DNA of 64,000 nt from UTCHB3 sp008363265 (GTDB lineage Bacteria > Bacteroidota > Ignavibacteria > Ignavibacteriales > Ignavibacteriaceae): NCBI GenBank assembly GCA_045863055.1, contig BTUW01000001.1:62001-126000 (forward strand), written 5' to 3'. A program made the position numbers and the translations under genes. The number at the start of each line of letters is the position of its first letter. Position 1 is the stretch's first letter. Below are positions 35,226 through 44,368 of this stretch, in pieces. Below the pieces are notes generated by a model. The model ran no database searches. It was given only the letters and a program-made list of their open reading frames with translations, and was not told where the DNA came from.

Positions 35226-35447
35226 ATGATCTGGACATTAGAACTTGCTTCATATCTCGAAGATGCTCCTTGGCCTGCATCCAAAGAAGAACTTATCGAT
35301 TACGCGGAGAGAATCGGTGCTCCTCTTGAAGTGATTGAAAATTTAAAGGAACTCGAAGATTCTGAAGAGCCCTATGAGTCGATCGAAGATATCTGGCCTG
35401 ACTACCCAACGGATGATGACTTCTTCTTCAATGCCGACGAGTATTGA
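35226..35447 (+). CDS. Small acidic DUF2795 family protein
   Basis: A 73-residue strongly acidic protein. The N-terminal ~50 residues (YLEDAPWPASKEELIDYAER) match DUF2795, a small helical domain common in actinobacteria and the FCB group. The tail is almost all Asp/Glu with aromatic residues (YPTDDDFFFNADEY). Function is unknown. It lies 18 nt after the M23 gene and 18 nt before the DNA polymerase delta' gene. Confidence 0.8.
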   Translation: MIWTLELASYLEDAPWPASKEELIDYAERIGAPLEVIENLKELEDSEEPYESIEDIWPDYPTDDDFFFNADEY

Positions 35448-35465
35448 GAGAAACTTCTCTCCGGG

Positions 35466-36608
35466 ATGTTAGATTATTTTGATGGAATCCACGGACAGGA
35501 CTCTGTAAAAGAGATACTGTCCGGTTTCCTCGTTAACAAGAAAATACCTCAAGCCCTCCTTTTCACAGGACCTTCCGGGGTTGGCAAGGATTATATTGCC
35601 ATTCGCTTCGCAAATCTCCTCAACATCCCTCAGGAACAGCTCGAACTTGGTTTCCCGCGTAATGATTCTCTGCAGGAACCCCTGATCAAGTTGATCTGCC
35701 CACTTCCCGTTGGAAAAAATGAGTCGAGCGACGACGGTCCATATGACAGACTGACGCAAACTGAAATTGAGCTTATCCAGGAGCAATTCAGTAAAAAAAC
35801 AGCCAATCCCTACCATGCGATCAAGATTCCAAGAGCGAATGATATCAAGATATCTTCCGTAAGGTCACTTACAAAGTATTTATCGCTCTCATACGATAAT
35901 CTTGAATACAGGGTTATTCTGGTCTCTCAGGCACATTTAATGAATGAACCTGCACAGAATGCCCTGCTTAAGAATCTTGAAGAACCCCCGAAGGGATTTG
36001 TATTTATTTTGACAACATCCGAGCCATCGCAACTTAGAGAAACGATCCGTTCTAGATGCTGGCCGTTGGAGTTCAGGCCTCTGAGCGCGGAAAATGTGGG
36101 AGCTATACTTACCGGTTATTTCGCAATTGATGAACTGGAAGCTGATGTGCTCGGGAAAATATCCGGTGGATCAGTGGCCAGGGCGCTCTATCTGAAAGAG
36201 AAGAATTTATTTGAGCGACAAGCTTCGATAGTTTCTTTTTTGCGGAACGCATTGGCCGGAAAACTTAAAAGTGCTTTTGCTGAAATTAAGGATATAATTG
36301 CTGAGAACGACAGTGAGCTCTTCAGGTTGTATTTCAGTCTGGTACTTTACTGGTTTGAGGATTTCAAACGATATCTGGCGGGTATCAGGGAGAATTTCTT
36401 TTTCTCTTCACATATCGAAACTTTTGAAAAATTTGCCGGGCGATACAAAGATCTTGATCCCACCAAAGCGATCGACTCGATCGAAAAAATCTTATACTAT
36501 GTAGAAAACAACAATGTTAACATGAACATTGCAGGATACAACATCATGTTCCTGATCACTTCGTTGATCCAGGACGAGATTGCGGACGATAAACTTTTTT
36601 TGAAATGA
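35466..36608 (+). CDS. holB: DNA polymerase III subunit delta' (clamp loader)
   Basis: A 380-residue AAA+ clamp-loader subunit. It has a P-loop-like GPSGVGKD at 35-42 and the sensor-type SRC motif in TIRSRCWPLEF, with the AHLMNEPAQNALLKNLEEPP helix typical of delta'/tau. The last P-loop residue is Asp, not Ser/Thr, so ATP binding is probably lost, as is usual for delta'. No zinc cysteines are present, which separates it from DnaX. It overlaps the ATG-start region of the thiolase gene by 4 bases at most. Confidence 0.9.
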   Translation: MLDYFDGIHGQDSVKEILSGFLVNKKIPQALLFTGPSGVGKDYIAIRFANLLNIPQEQLELGFPRNDSLQEPLIKLICPLPVGKNESSDDGPYDRLTQTEIELIQEQFSKKTANPYHAIKIPRANDIKISSVRSLTKYLSLSYDNLEYRVILVSQAHLMNEPAQNALLKNLEEPPKGFVFILTTSEPSQLRETIRSRCWPLEFRPLSAENVGAILTGYFAIDELEADVLGKISGGSVARALYLKEKNLFERQASIVSFLRNALAGKLKSAFAEIKDIIAENDSELFRLYFSLVLYWFEDFKRYLAGIRENFFFSSHIETFEKFAGRYKDLDPTKAIDSIEKILYYVENNNVNMNIAGYNIMFLITSLIQDEIADDKLFLK

Positions 36609-36619
36609 AAGGCATTAAA

Positions 36620-37795
36620 ATGAAAAAAGTAGTAATTACACATGCAAGAAGAACTCCTATCGGATCATTCGGTGGAACTTTGTCATCTTTTACTGCGGCT
36701 CAGCTTGGTAGCATTGCTATAAAAGCGGTTCTCGAAGAATCGGGAATCGATCCCAAGGCAGTCGATGAGGTGATATTCGGAAATGTGCTGATGGCCGGTC
36801 AGGGGCAGGCACCTGCACGTCAGGCTGCCCTGAACGCAGGTCTTCCTGATACAGTTGAGACCATGACTCTTAATAAGATGTGCGGTAGCGGGTTGAAAGC
36901 CATAATGCTCGCTCAACAGGCTATCCTTGCGGGAGATGCAGATGTGGTGATCGCGGGCGGAATGGAATCGATGTCGAATGCTCCATATCTTCTCCCAAAA
37001 GCCCGTAACGGCTTCAAATATGGTCACGGTGAGGTAATTGACTCAGTTCTTAAAGACGGTCTCATGGATGTATACAACAACATTCACATGGGAAATTGTG
37101 CTGAGATTTGCGCTAAGGACATGACAATAACAAGAGAAGAACTTGATGCTTTTGCGATCGAATCGTATACCAGGGCTCAGAATGCACAAAAGGACGGAAA
37201 GTTCACAGCTGAAATGGCTCCTGTAGTGCTCAAGACTAGAGCAGGGGAGACCGTCATCGATAAAGATGAGGACCCTGAAAAAACCAATTTTGCAAAGATC
37301 CCAACACTTCGTCCGGTCTTCGATAAAGATGGTGTAGTTACGGCTGCAAACGCCAGCAATCTTAATGACGGTGCCGCGGCGGTTCTGGTGATGTCGGAAG
37401 AAAAGGCACTTGAATTCGGCTTCACGCCATTGGTTGAAATAGTGGCTCAGAGCTCAGCTGCCAAAGCCCCGGTTGATTTCACAATCGCTCCTGCTGATGC
37501 CATCCACAAGGTTCTCGGAAAGGCCGGACTCACAGTGAAGGATATTGATCTCTTTGAAATTAATGAAGCTTTTGCTGTGGTATCACTCGCGGTAAATAAA
37601 CTTACAGGGATCACACACGAAAACACCAATGTAAACGGCGGAGCGATCGCTCTCGGACATCCGATCGGTGCAAGTGGTGCGAGGATCGTGGCAACTCTTA
37701 TTCATGAAATGATGAGGCGTGGTTCAACCTATGGTCTCGCCAGTCTCTGCATAGGTGGTGGTGAAGCTTCGGCAATTATCGTAAAGAAATATTAA
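36620..37795 (+). CDS. Acetyl-CoA acetyltransferase (thiolase)
   Basis: Catalyses acyl-CoA chain cleavage or acetoacetyl-CoA formation. The 391-residue protein has all three catalytic residues of the family: C88 in MCGSGLKA, H347 in LGHPIGASG and C377 in SLCIGGGEA, nearly the same numbers as Zoogloea thiolase (89/348/378). I start at ATG 36620, with an AAAGG ribosome binding site at 36608-36612; ATG 36605 overlaps the previous stop and adds five residues. Followed by 3-hydroxyacyl-CoA dehydrogenase, so it belongs to an acetoacetyl-CoA/butyrate or beta-oxidation pathway. Confidence 0.93.
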   Translation: MKKVVITHARRTPIGSFGGTLSSFTAAQLGSIAIKAVLEESGIDPKAVDEVIFGNVLMAGQGQAPARQAALNAGLPDTVETMTLNKMCGSGLKAIMLAQQAILAGDADVVIAGGMESMSNAPYLLPKARNGFKYGHGEVIDSVLKDGLMDVYNNIHMGNCAEICAKDMTITREELDAFAIESYTRAQNAQKDGKFTAEMAPVVLKTRAGETVIDKDEDPEKTNFAKIPTLRPVFDKDGVVTAANASNLNDGAAAVLVMSEEKALEFGFTPLVEIVAQSSAAKAPVDFTIAPADAIHKVLGKAGLTVKDIDLFEINEAFAVVSLAVNKLTGITHENTNVNGGAIALGHPIGASGARIVATLIHEMMRRGSTYGLASLCIGGGEASAIIVKKY

Positions 37796-37814
37796 CACAA
37801 ATAACGGAGAAAAT

Positions 37815-38663
37815 ATGGAGATCAGGAAAGTTGCCGTGGTCGGCGGTGGCACCATGGGAAATGGTATCGTTACTGTGTTTGCTATCAATGGGTTCCCGGT
37901 TACTCTTGTTGAGACCAAACAGGAATATATTGACAGGGCAATGTCCAACATTTCTTCCAGTCTCGACCGTATGGTCAAGAAGGAGACGATTACAGAAGAA
38001 GTAAAAAACTCAGCTCTGGCAAAAATCAGCAGAGTGACCGGAGTGGAAAACATTGATCCGGATACCGACATTGTAATTGAAGCAGTATTTGAGAATAAAG
38101 ATGTTAAATTGTCTATATTCAATACTTTAGACGGTTTACTTAAACCGGAGTCGATATTGGCTTCGAATACCTCTTCAATCTCGATTACTGAACTGGCTCC
38201 TAAAAACCGGGCTGACAAGTTCATCGGAATGCACTTTATGAATCCCGTGCCTGTGATGAAACTTGTTGAGATCATCCGTGGATATTCCACAAGCGATGCC
38301 ACGTATGAAGACATCAAAGAGCTGACCCTTAAACTCGGCAAAGTGCCCGTTGAGGTTCAGGATTATCCCGGATTTATTTCAAATCGTATTTTGATGCCCA
38401 TGATCAATGAGGCGATATTTGCCCTTATGGAAGGTGTGGCCAATAAAGAGGATATTGATTCAGTTATGAAACTCGGAATGGCTCATCCGATGGGCCCCTT
38501 GACACTCGCTGACTTCATTGGTCTTGATGTCTGTCTGGCTATCATGGAGGTGCTCTACAATGGATTCAATGACCCCAAATACCGCCCGTGTCCGTTATTA
38601 AAGAAAATGGTTGCGGCTGGAAAACTCGGCAGAAAATCCGGGGAAGGCTTCTATAAGTACTGA
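37815..38663 (+). CDS. hbd: 3-hydroxybutyryl-CoA dehydrogenase
   Basis: A 282-residue NAD(P)-dependent enzyme: Rossmann motif VAVVGGGTMGNGI, the family segment IASNTSSISITELA (LASNTSSISITELAP) with the following MHFMNPVPVM, and C-terminal NRILMPMINEAIF. Length fits the single-domain HBD type. Paired with the thiolase upstream (19 nt). Confidence 0.93.
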   Translation: MEIRKVAVVGGGTMGNGIVTVFAINGFPVTLVETKQEYIDRAMSNISSSLDRMVKKETITEEVKNSALAKISRVTGVENIDPDTDIVIEAVFENKDVKLSIFNTLDGLLKPESILASNTSSISITELAPKNRADKFIGMHFMNPVPVMKLVEIIRGYSTSDATYEDIKELTLKLGKVPVEVQDYPGFISNRILMPMINEAIFALMEGVANKEDIDSVMKLGMAHPMGPLTLADFIGLDVCLAIMEVLYNGFNDPKYRPCPLLKKMVAAGKLGRKSGEGFYKY

Positions 38664-38700
38664 TCAAAAAAGAGCCGGGTTCTTTAGGTCGCTCTCAGCG

Positions 38701-40494
38701 GTGCTGAAGTATTATGCTCTCAAGTTCCCCGTCAGATCTTACAATCTTGATCTGACACAGGATGGTTACACATTAATTTTAGGCGCCATCACCGGAGTTC
38801 TATGCGGTTTTGGCGCAGTTGTTTTCCATCATTCCATTGATCTAATTAGTGATCTGTTCTTTTACCTTCCTCCTGAACTGATACCCGGATTTGTAACTTT
38901 TTTTCCGACATCGATCCCGGGAATTGTCTACGTGATCCTCGTACCTGCGGTTGGCGGTTTATTCGTTGGTATACTGGCCCATATCTTCGAAAAAGGTAAA
39001 AAAGGGGAGGGGATACCCAGTGTGATTTTAGCTGTCGCCACAAAAGGCGGTATAATAAAAGGAAGTGTCGCCTTGCTGAAAACCGCGCAAACCGCTATCA
39101 GTATCGGCACCGGTGGTGCGGGCGGAAAAGAGGGACCGATAGTTCAGATCGGTGCGGCAATTGGATCATGGTTCGGCCAGACGCTAAACCTTTCATCCGA
39201 CAGGTTGAAGATACTTGTCGGTTGCGGTGCAGCTGCAGGTCTTTCAGCTGCATTTAACGCGCCCTTGGGTGGAGCCATCTTCACAATGGAAATAATCCTC
39301 AGGACTTTCAATTCACGCTCCCTGGGTCCCATTATTGTGTCCTCGGTTTTTGCCACTGTTATTTCGCGTGGCATTATAGGTGCTGAACCTGCATTTCAGA
39401 TACCCGTATATGATCTGAAGAGCAACTACGAATTCCTGATCTACATCACTCTCGGAATTTTCGCCGGGCTTCTGGCAGTCTATTTTGTAAAAGTGATGTT
39501 CTACTTTGATGATTTCTTCAGCAAGATCAAAATGCCGACCTGGGCAAAACCGGCCCTTGGAGGGTTAATGGTTGGAGTTATCGGGTTGTTCATGCCCGGT
39601 ATTTACGGATTTACTCAGCAGTCGATAGATAAATCGCTCTACAATCAGAACACGCTTGAATTGATGATACTGCTCTTTATGCTCAAACCACTAGCGACAG
39701 CACTCACGATAGGTTCAGGTGGGCATGGTGGCACATTTGCGCCAAGTCTTTTCACAGGGGCAATGCTTGGCGGGGCTGTGGGACAGCTTGCCAATATCTG
39801 GTTTCCTGAAATCGCAGCACCTCCGGGAGCTTACGCGCTCGTAGGAATGGGAGCCGTTGTAGCAGGCACAACCCATGCTTCTTTGACCGCTCTGATCATG
39901 GTTTTTGAAATGACGAACAACTACAGGATCATTCTGCCGCTTATGCTGACAATCATCATTTCGACTCTCATTTCGAGAACCATTCTTAAAGGCTCACTGT
40001 ACACCATACGCCTGGGAAATCAGGGTGTTGGTCTCGATATTTACGGAAGAAAAACATCTCTGCTAAAATCGATGAAACTTGCTACCGTGGTTGAAGAACT
40101 CAGGGAAAGCGTTTTCGAATCTGATAATTATCACCGGGTGGTCGAGATCCTGAGAAACTCCAGCTTCGAAACTGTTCTGGTGAAAGATGACAGTGGTAGT
40201 ATCAAAGGTGTGATCTCTTATCAGGACCTCAGAAAACTGATGTTCGACAAGGAGAGTGAATCAGTGGTCGACTTTCTGATAGCCGGCGATCTCATGAAGA
40301 AACGATTCCCAAAGATCAATGAAGAAGACAACGCTGACAACGCGCTTAAAATAATGGAAACAGTCGATATGGAATTTCTTCCTGTGTACGATCAGGATGC
40401 GAAATTCAAGGGGATCGTTTCAAAACCAAAAATATTGCGAGTATATCAGAACGAATTGTTTTTAGCCGAAAAGGATATGGATATGTCGGCATGA
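38701..40494 (+). CDS. ClC-family chloride channel/transporter with CBS domains
   Basis: A 597-residue membrane protein: an ~10-helix ClC core (about 20-440) and two C-terminal CBS domains (about 460-590). Ion-path motifs: GEGIP (E. coli GSGIP), GKEGP with the gating glutamate at E144, and GGTFAPSLF. The gating Glu suggests an antiporter or gated channel, but the serine that coordinates chloride in GSGIP is Glu here. I used GTG 38701; a TTG at 38611 in the same frame would overlap hbd by 53 bases, so the start is uncertain. It is the last plus-strand gene before the strand switch. Confidence 0.85.
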   Translation: MLKYYALKFPVRSYNLDLTQDGYTLILGAITGVLCGFGAVVFHHSIDLISDLFFYLPPELIPGFVTFFPTSIPGIVYVILVPAVGGLFVGILAHIFEKGKKGEGIPSVILAVATKGGIIKGSVALLKTAQTAISIGTGGAGGKEGPIVQIGAAIGSWFGQTLNLSSDRLKILVGCGAAAGLSAAFNAPLGGAIFTMEIILRTFNSRSLGPIIVSSVFATVISRGIIGAEPAFQIPVYDLKSNYEFLIYITLGIFAGLLAVYFVKVMFYFDDFFSKIKMPTWAKPALGGLMVGVIGLFMPGIYGFTQQSIDKSLYNQNTLELMILLFMLKPLATALTIGSGGHGGTFAPSLFTGAMLGGAVGQLANIWFPEIAAPPGAYALVGMGAVVAGTTHASLTALIMVFEMTNNYRIILPLMLTIIISTLISRTILKGSLYTIRLGNQGVGLDIYGRKTSLLKSMKLATVVEELRESVFESDNYHRVVEILRNSSFETVLVKDDSGSIKGVISYQDLRKLMFDKESESVVDFLIAGDLMKKRFPKINEEDNADNALKIMETVDMEFLPVYDQDAKFKGIVSKPKILRVYQNELFLAEKDMDMSA

Positions 40495-40517
40495 TCTCAA
40501 TCTTCCTTATTCCATAA

Positions 40518-40545
40518 ATGTCATATAATGTATATTATGTTAACT
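40518..40545 (+). other. Candidate dif site (Xer recombination, chromosome dimer resolution)
   Basis: A 28-bp sequence: 11-bp left arm ATGTCATATAA (40518-40528), 6-bp centre TGTATA (40529-40534), 11-bp right arm TTATGTTAACT (40535-40545). Centre plus right arm match E. coli dif (XerD arm TTATGTTAAAT) at 16 of 17 positions. The left (XerC) arm matches at only 5 of 11, as it often does across phyla. It lies between the convergent ClC and M16 genes, at the window's only major gene-strand switch. A Xer recombinase gene is at 31966. Confidence 0.65.
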
Positions 40546-40603
40546 ATATGGTTATCCTGAAAAAGGAAGCCATTTATAACATCTCTCCCCCGGATAAATG
40601 ATA

Positions 40604-40629
40604 CCGGAGCAATTATATGATCACTCCGG
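40604..40629 (-). terminator. Weak hairpin after the M16 peptidase gene
   Basis: CCGGAG (40604-40609) and CTCCGG (40624-40629) form a 6-bp stem around a 14-nt loop, 10 nt after the minus-strand M16 stop codon. No T-run follows in either direction, so terminator function is doubtful. Confidence 0.3.
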
Positions 40630-40639
40630 CGAACGAAAC

Positions 40640-43426
40640 TTATTCTTTAGGCAATAGATAGAAATCCATATCGGGTGATCTTTTGAAGAACTTTTTAAAT
40701 CCGTTTCGTATCTGTTCAAGCGTAAGTTCTCTGATGATCTGGTCACCATCACCGAAAGTCTTTAGATCAGAATTATTCAGTACGTAAGAACCTATCAAAT
40801 TCAGGATACTTCCGTTCTTCTGGAAAACTTCTTCGCGCTCCTTAATGAAAATTTCCTTCGACTTGTTTACAGTCATTTGATCCGGATCATATGTCCGGAG
40901 CGTATCGATGAGGCTGGTGACGCGGTTAACCAGTTCGTCTCTTCTGTCAGGATCACAGTTGAAGTAGACAGAGTAACTGTATTCCGGCACAGGATACTTA
41001 ACATAATTTACAGATGCGGAGATCGAATAACTTCCTCCGAGCTCCTCTCTGATAACTTCATTCAACCTGATATCCAGTATCTTTTGAAGCATGTTCAGTA
41101 CAATTATTTCACTCCTGCTCCAATCGAAACCTCCGGAATAGCTCAAATAAACCGTGGCCTTTTTCTCGATTCCTTTTTTAATTTCTTTCACAACCGGACC
41201 GGGATTATATCTCACTCCCCTGTCAACCCAATTTTCACTCGCGGTTCGTGGTTGTGATGCAATGTACTTCTTCAACAAATCTTTGATGGTAGCATCATCA
41301 TAATTTCCAACAATTATAAAGGTAAAATCTGAAGCTGATCTGAACCGGTTACGGAAGATTTCGAAAGCCTTAACAGGATCAAGTTTCGAGAGTTGTCCGA
41401 TACTCATAGGGGTCATCCTGGGATGACCATTGTACATTGCGACGACCAATGAGTCATAAAATACGCTCTCGGGGCTCATCCCATCATTTATAAGGTAGTT
41501 CCTGAGTTTTTCGAGATAACCTGCCACAGCAATGCTATCGTACCTTGGTGCAGTAAAAACAAGATAGATAAGTCGAAACATGTCTTCAATATCCTTGACA
41601 GAGCTGCTACCAGAAACAGATTCCGAAATACCGCTGATGTCAGTGCCGATTGACACCATTTTACCGGACAGTTTTTTCGATATTGCCGGGAGATCAAACG
41701 CGCCGATTCCCGATTCCTCGGCAATATCAGTGGCGTACTTTGCGGATATCAGATCCTTGTCATCCACGAGAGAAAGCCCCCCTGGACTGAATCCGTATAA
41801 AAGTATTTCATCCTGTTGAAGGGCGGTTTTTTTAAGATATACCGTGGCTCCATTTCCAAGGATCAGTTTCTTTACATCAAAGGCCCCAACTTCTTCTTCA
41901 GAGACGATCTCTCCGGGTTCGGGCTCAACAGCAAGCAGAGGAACATCGGTCTCTTCAGCCGGTTTGTTGAGAATGTCTGATTTTTTTACCTCTTCGAACA
42001 TTCTGTCCAGCACTACTTCCTCAGGGTTCCTGATACCCTCTTTCTGCGGATAAGATATGAGCACTACGAGATTTGTATCCGAAACCAGTTCAGATGCAAT
42101 TTTATTCACCTCATTCAATGATATTCCCGGGAGAACCTGATGAAAAATAGTGTATCCCATTGGGACATCAGTGTAAACCGCATCGTTAATGAACTGATCC
42201 AGAAGAGCATATGCTATATTTTCAGAATACTGATTGTTCTGCTCCTTCAGATAATTATCCATCTGGGCACTCAATGATGCGACAGCTCTCTCGAACTCAG
42301 GCTGTGTAAATCCGAAACGCTTCATTTTTTCACCGGCGAAGAGGAGTGAATGGAACGTAGAGTCGATCATTTCCTCTTTGGAAGTAGCGTATAAGACGAA
42401 CCCGCCTTTGTCATAAGAGAGTGTCGTGGAGTAGCCTCCGGCATTAAGAAATGGCGCTGTGGGAGTCTTGGAGAGGTCGAACATTCTTTCATTCAACATC
42501 AGACCGATGACCTGATGGATTATCCCCATTCTGTAATCAGGAATGGTATTGGCCTTGAGCACGGGTCTCTTATGAACGATCACCACATTACTGGTGGTCA
42601 CTTCGGGGTCGGCGACGATCGAGTATTTTCGTTCACTGTGATCAGGAACTTCATAGATTGTTCTTTTAAGTTTTTCCTCTGAGCCGGGAATCTGCTCAAA
42701 ATATTTTTTAATGTAACTTTCAGCCTGTGAAGGCTCAATATCGCCAACAGCGACCACAGCCATTAATTCCGGTTTGTACCAGCTGTTGTAGTACTCCTTC
42801 AGGGTGTTATGTTTGAAATTTTTTATAACTTCATCGACTCCGATGGGGAGGCGTTCTGCGAATCGTGAATTGTGGAACAAAACCGGGAATTGCTTATCCC
42901 TTATCCTTCCTGTGGCACCTTTCCCCATCCGCATCTCCTCAAGTACCACTCCCCTCTCCTTCTCGATCTCAAGCGAGTCAAAAGTGGCGTTGTGAGCCCA
43001 GTCAGCGAGGATCAGAAAAGCAGAATCCAATGTCCCAGGTTTATCAGTGGGTACGGTAAGCATATAAACAGTTTCTTCGGTTGAGGTGTAGGCATTAATC
43101 TCAGGCCCGAATTTCATGCCGAGCAGCTCGAGAAAATCAACAACCCTGTTACCGGGGAAGTTTTTGGTCCCATTGAACAGCATGTGCTCCGTGAAGTGGG
43201 CCAAACCACGCTGATCATCCCTCTCATTAAGTGAACCGGAAAGGACCGCGAGACGCAGTTCAACCTTCTTTTCGGGTAACTTGTTCGGAAGTATAAAGTA
43301 CTTGAGTCCATTCCCGAGTTGTCCCTGTACGACTGAACGGTGAGCGGGAACTGAATCGGAGACAGCTTGAGGAGAAGCAGAAAAGATTAAAAGAAGTGAA
43401 ATTATCGCGATAATCTTGATCTTCAT
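40640..43426 (-). CDS. M16-family zinc metallopeptidase (PqqL/pitrilysin-like), secreted
   Basis: A 928-residue secreted peptidase with signal peptide (MKIKIIAIISLLLIFSASPQA). It has four pitrilysin-like half domains: the first contains the inverted zinc motif H77-F-T-E80-H81 with a candidate third ligand E157, and the later M16C domains lack it, as usual. It degrades peptides or small proteins in the periplasm. The gene runs toward the ClC gene and ends 146 bases from it. It is 24 nt after the lipid kinase gene and probably co-transcribed with it. Confidence 0.92.
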   Translation of the reverse strand: MKIKIIAIISLLLIFSASPQAVSDSVPAHRSVVQGQLGNGLKYFILPNKLPEKKVELRLAVLSGSLNERDDQRGLAHFTEHMLFNGTKNFPGNRVVDFLELLGMKFGPEINAYTSTEETVYMLTVPTDKPGTLDSAFLILADWAHNATFDSLEIEKERGVVLEEMRMGKGATGRIRDKQFPVLFHNSRFAERLPIGVDEVIKNFKHNTLKEYYNSWYKPELMAVVAVGDIEPSQAESYIKKYFEQIPGSEEKLKRTIYEVPDHSERKYSIVADPEVTTSNVVIVHKRPVLKANTIPDYRMGIIHQVIGLMLNERMFDLSKTPTAPFLNAGGYSTTLSYDKGGFVLYATSKEEMIDSTFHSLLFAGEKMKRFGFTQPEFERAVASLSAQMDNYLKEQNNQYSENIAYALLDQFINDAVYTDVPMGYTIFHQVLPGISLNEVNKIASELVSDTNLVVLISYPQKEGIRNPEEVVLDRMFEEVKKSDILNKPAEETDVPLLAVEPEPGEIVSEEEVGAFDVKKLILGNGATVYLKKTALQQDEILLYGFSPGGLSLVDDKDLISAKYATDIAEESGIGAFDLPAISKKLSGKMVSIGTDISGISESVSGSSSVKDIEDMFRLIYLVFTAPRYDSIAVAGYLEKLRNYLINDGMSPESVFYDSLVVAMYNGHPRMTPMSIGQLSKLDPVKAFEIFRNRFRSASDFTFIIVGNYDDATIKDLLKKYIASQPRTASENWVDRGVRYNPGPVVKEIKKGIEKKATVYLSYSGGFDWSRSEIIVLNMLQKILDIRLNEVIREELGGSYSISASVNYVKYPVPEYSYSVYFNCDPDRRDELVNRVTSLIDTLRTYDPDQMTVNKSKEIFIKEREEVFQKNGSILNLIGSYVLNNSDLKTFGDGDQIIRELTLEQIRNGFKKFFKRSPDMDFYLLPKE

Positions 43427-43450
43427 GCAATTGCCTTATGTGATCGAACG

Positions 43451-44368
43451 TTATAAAATTACTTTTAACTTATGAGGAGAGAGAAAGAGACTCAGCCCCG
43501 TAACAAGTTTATCAGACACTTCCCCATCCAGGTGAATGTATGCCGGCTCTGTCAGGGAGATCGTATAATTGTTTGATTTGAAGTAGGTAACTTCATTTAT
43601 TCCGAGGTGTTTGCCTGTAATGGCCTTGGGCAGGTTTACGAGTATTTTTCCAAACGGCATGTGCTCGACAATGCAGATATCTGCGAGACTATCGTTGGAA
43701 TCAGCCCTGGGGGTCAGTTTGAATCCCCCTCCCGAGTATGCTCCATTACCTGTGGTTATGAACATGGTGCTGCCTGACTGCCTTATCTCTCCGTTCACAC
43801 TAACAGAATATCCAACGGGCTTGTAATGAACCAATGCCTGAACAAGTGAAATAACATAAACGGATAAGCCGCTTAGGAATTTCTTTTTCTGCTTCAGATA
43901 TCCGACGTACGCATCGAACCCGACTCCCGAAGTATTTATGAACTTCTTACGATAGGTTTCTCCATCGGCTGTTTCTATCTTCAGTTCCCAGACATCCAGT
44001 AATATTCTCTCAGTTGCGGCAATTGCTGACTGTAAAGCTTCGATGGGACGGGTTGGAAGTCCGAGAAATCTGGCGAGATCATTCCCGGAGCCAGCGGCAA
44101 CGAATGAGACTGAGAACCTGTATGGCGGGTGAACCTGATTTATAACAGTATTAAATGTTCCGTCACCCCCGGCGATTATCAGGTGAATGCTGTCACGATT
44201 AAGTTCATTAACAATACGTTCTGATTCTTCAAGACCGGGAGGTGTGACCACACTTAAACCGCGAATTAACGGTGATTTGGATATTAATCCGGCAAATTTC
44301 TTTCCTTTACCGTTGCCGGCAAAAGGATTGATCAAAAGGTGTTTTTCCAAAAGGTTGTTACCACTCAT
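43451..44368 (-). CDS. Diacylglycerol kinase family lipid kinase (YegS/DgkB-like)
   Basis: A 305-residue protein of the DAGK catalytic family with INPFAGNGKGKK and the nucleotide motif GGDGT at 67-71. It phosphorylates a lipid such as diacylglycerol or a sphingoid base; substrate not determined. It overlaps ftsY by 4 nt (ATGA), in a group with pgsA and ftsY that is membrane-lipid and secretion oriented. Confidence 0.85.
   Translation of the reverse strand: MSGNNLLEKHLLINPFAGNGKGKKFAGLISKSPLIRGLSVVTPPGLEESERIVNELNRDSIHLIIAGGDGTFNTVINQVHPPYRFSVSFVAAGSGNDLARFLGLPTRPIEALQSAIAATERILLDVWELKIETADGETYRKKFINTSGVGFDAYVGYLKQKKKFLSGLSVYVISLVQALVHYKPVGYSVSVNGEIRQSGSTMFITTGNGAYSGGGFKLTPRADSNDSLADICIVEHMPFGKILVNLPKAITGKHLGINEVTYFKSNNYTISLTEPAYIHLDGEVSDKLVTGLSLFLSPHKLKVIL

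Noticed and set aside
40604..40629. Hairpin as a strong bidirectional terminator
   Set aside because: 6-bp stem, 14-nt loop, no T-run; kept only as a weak feature.
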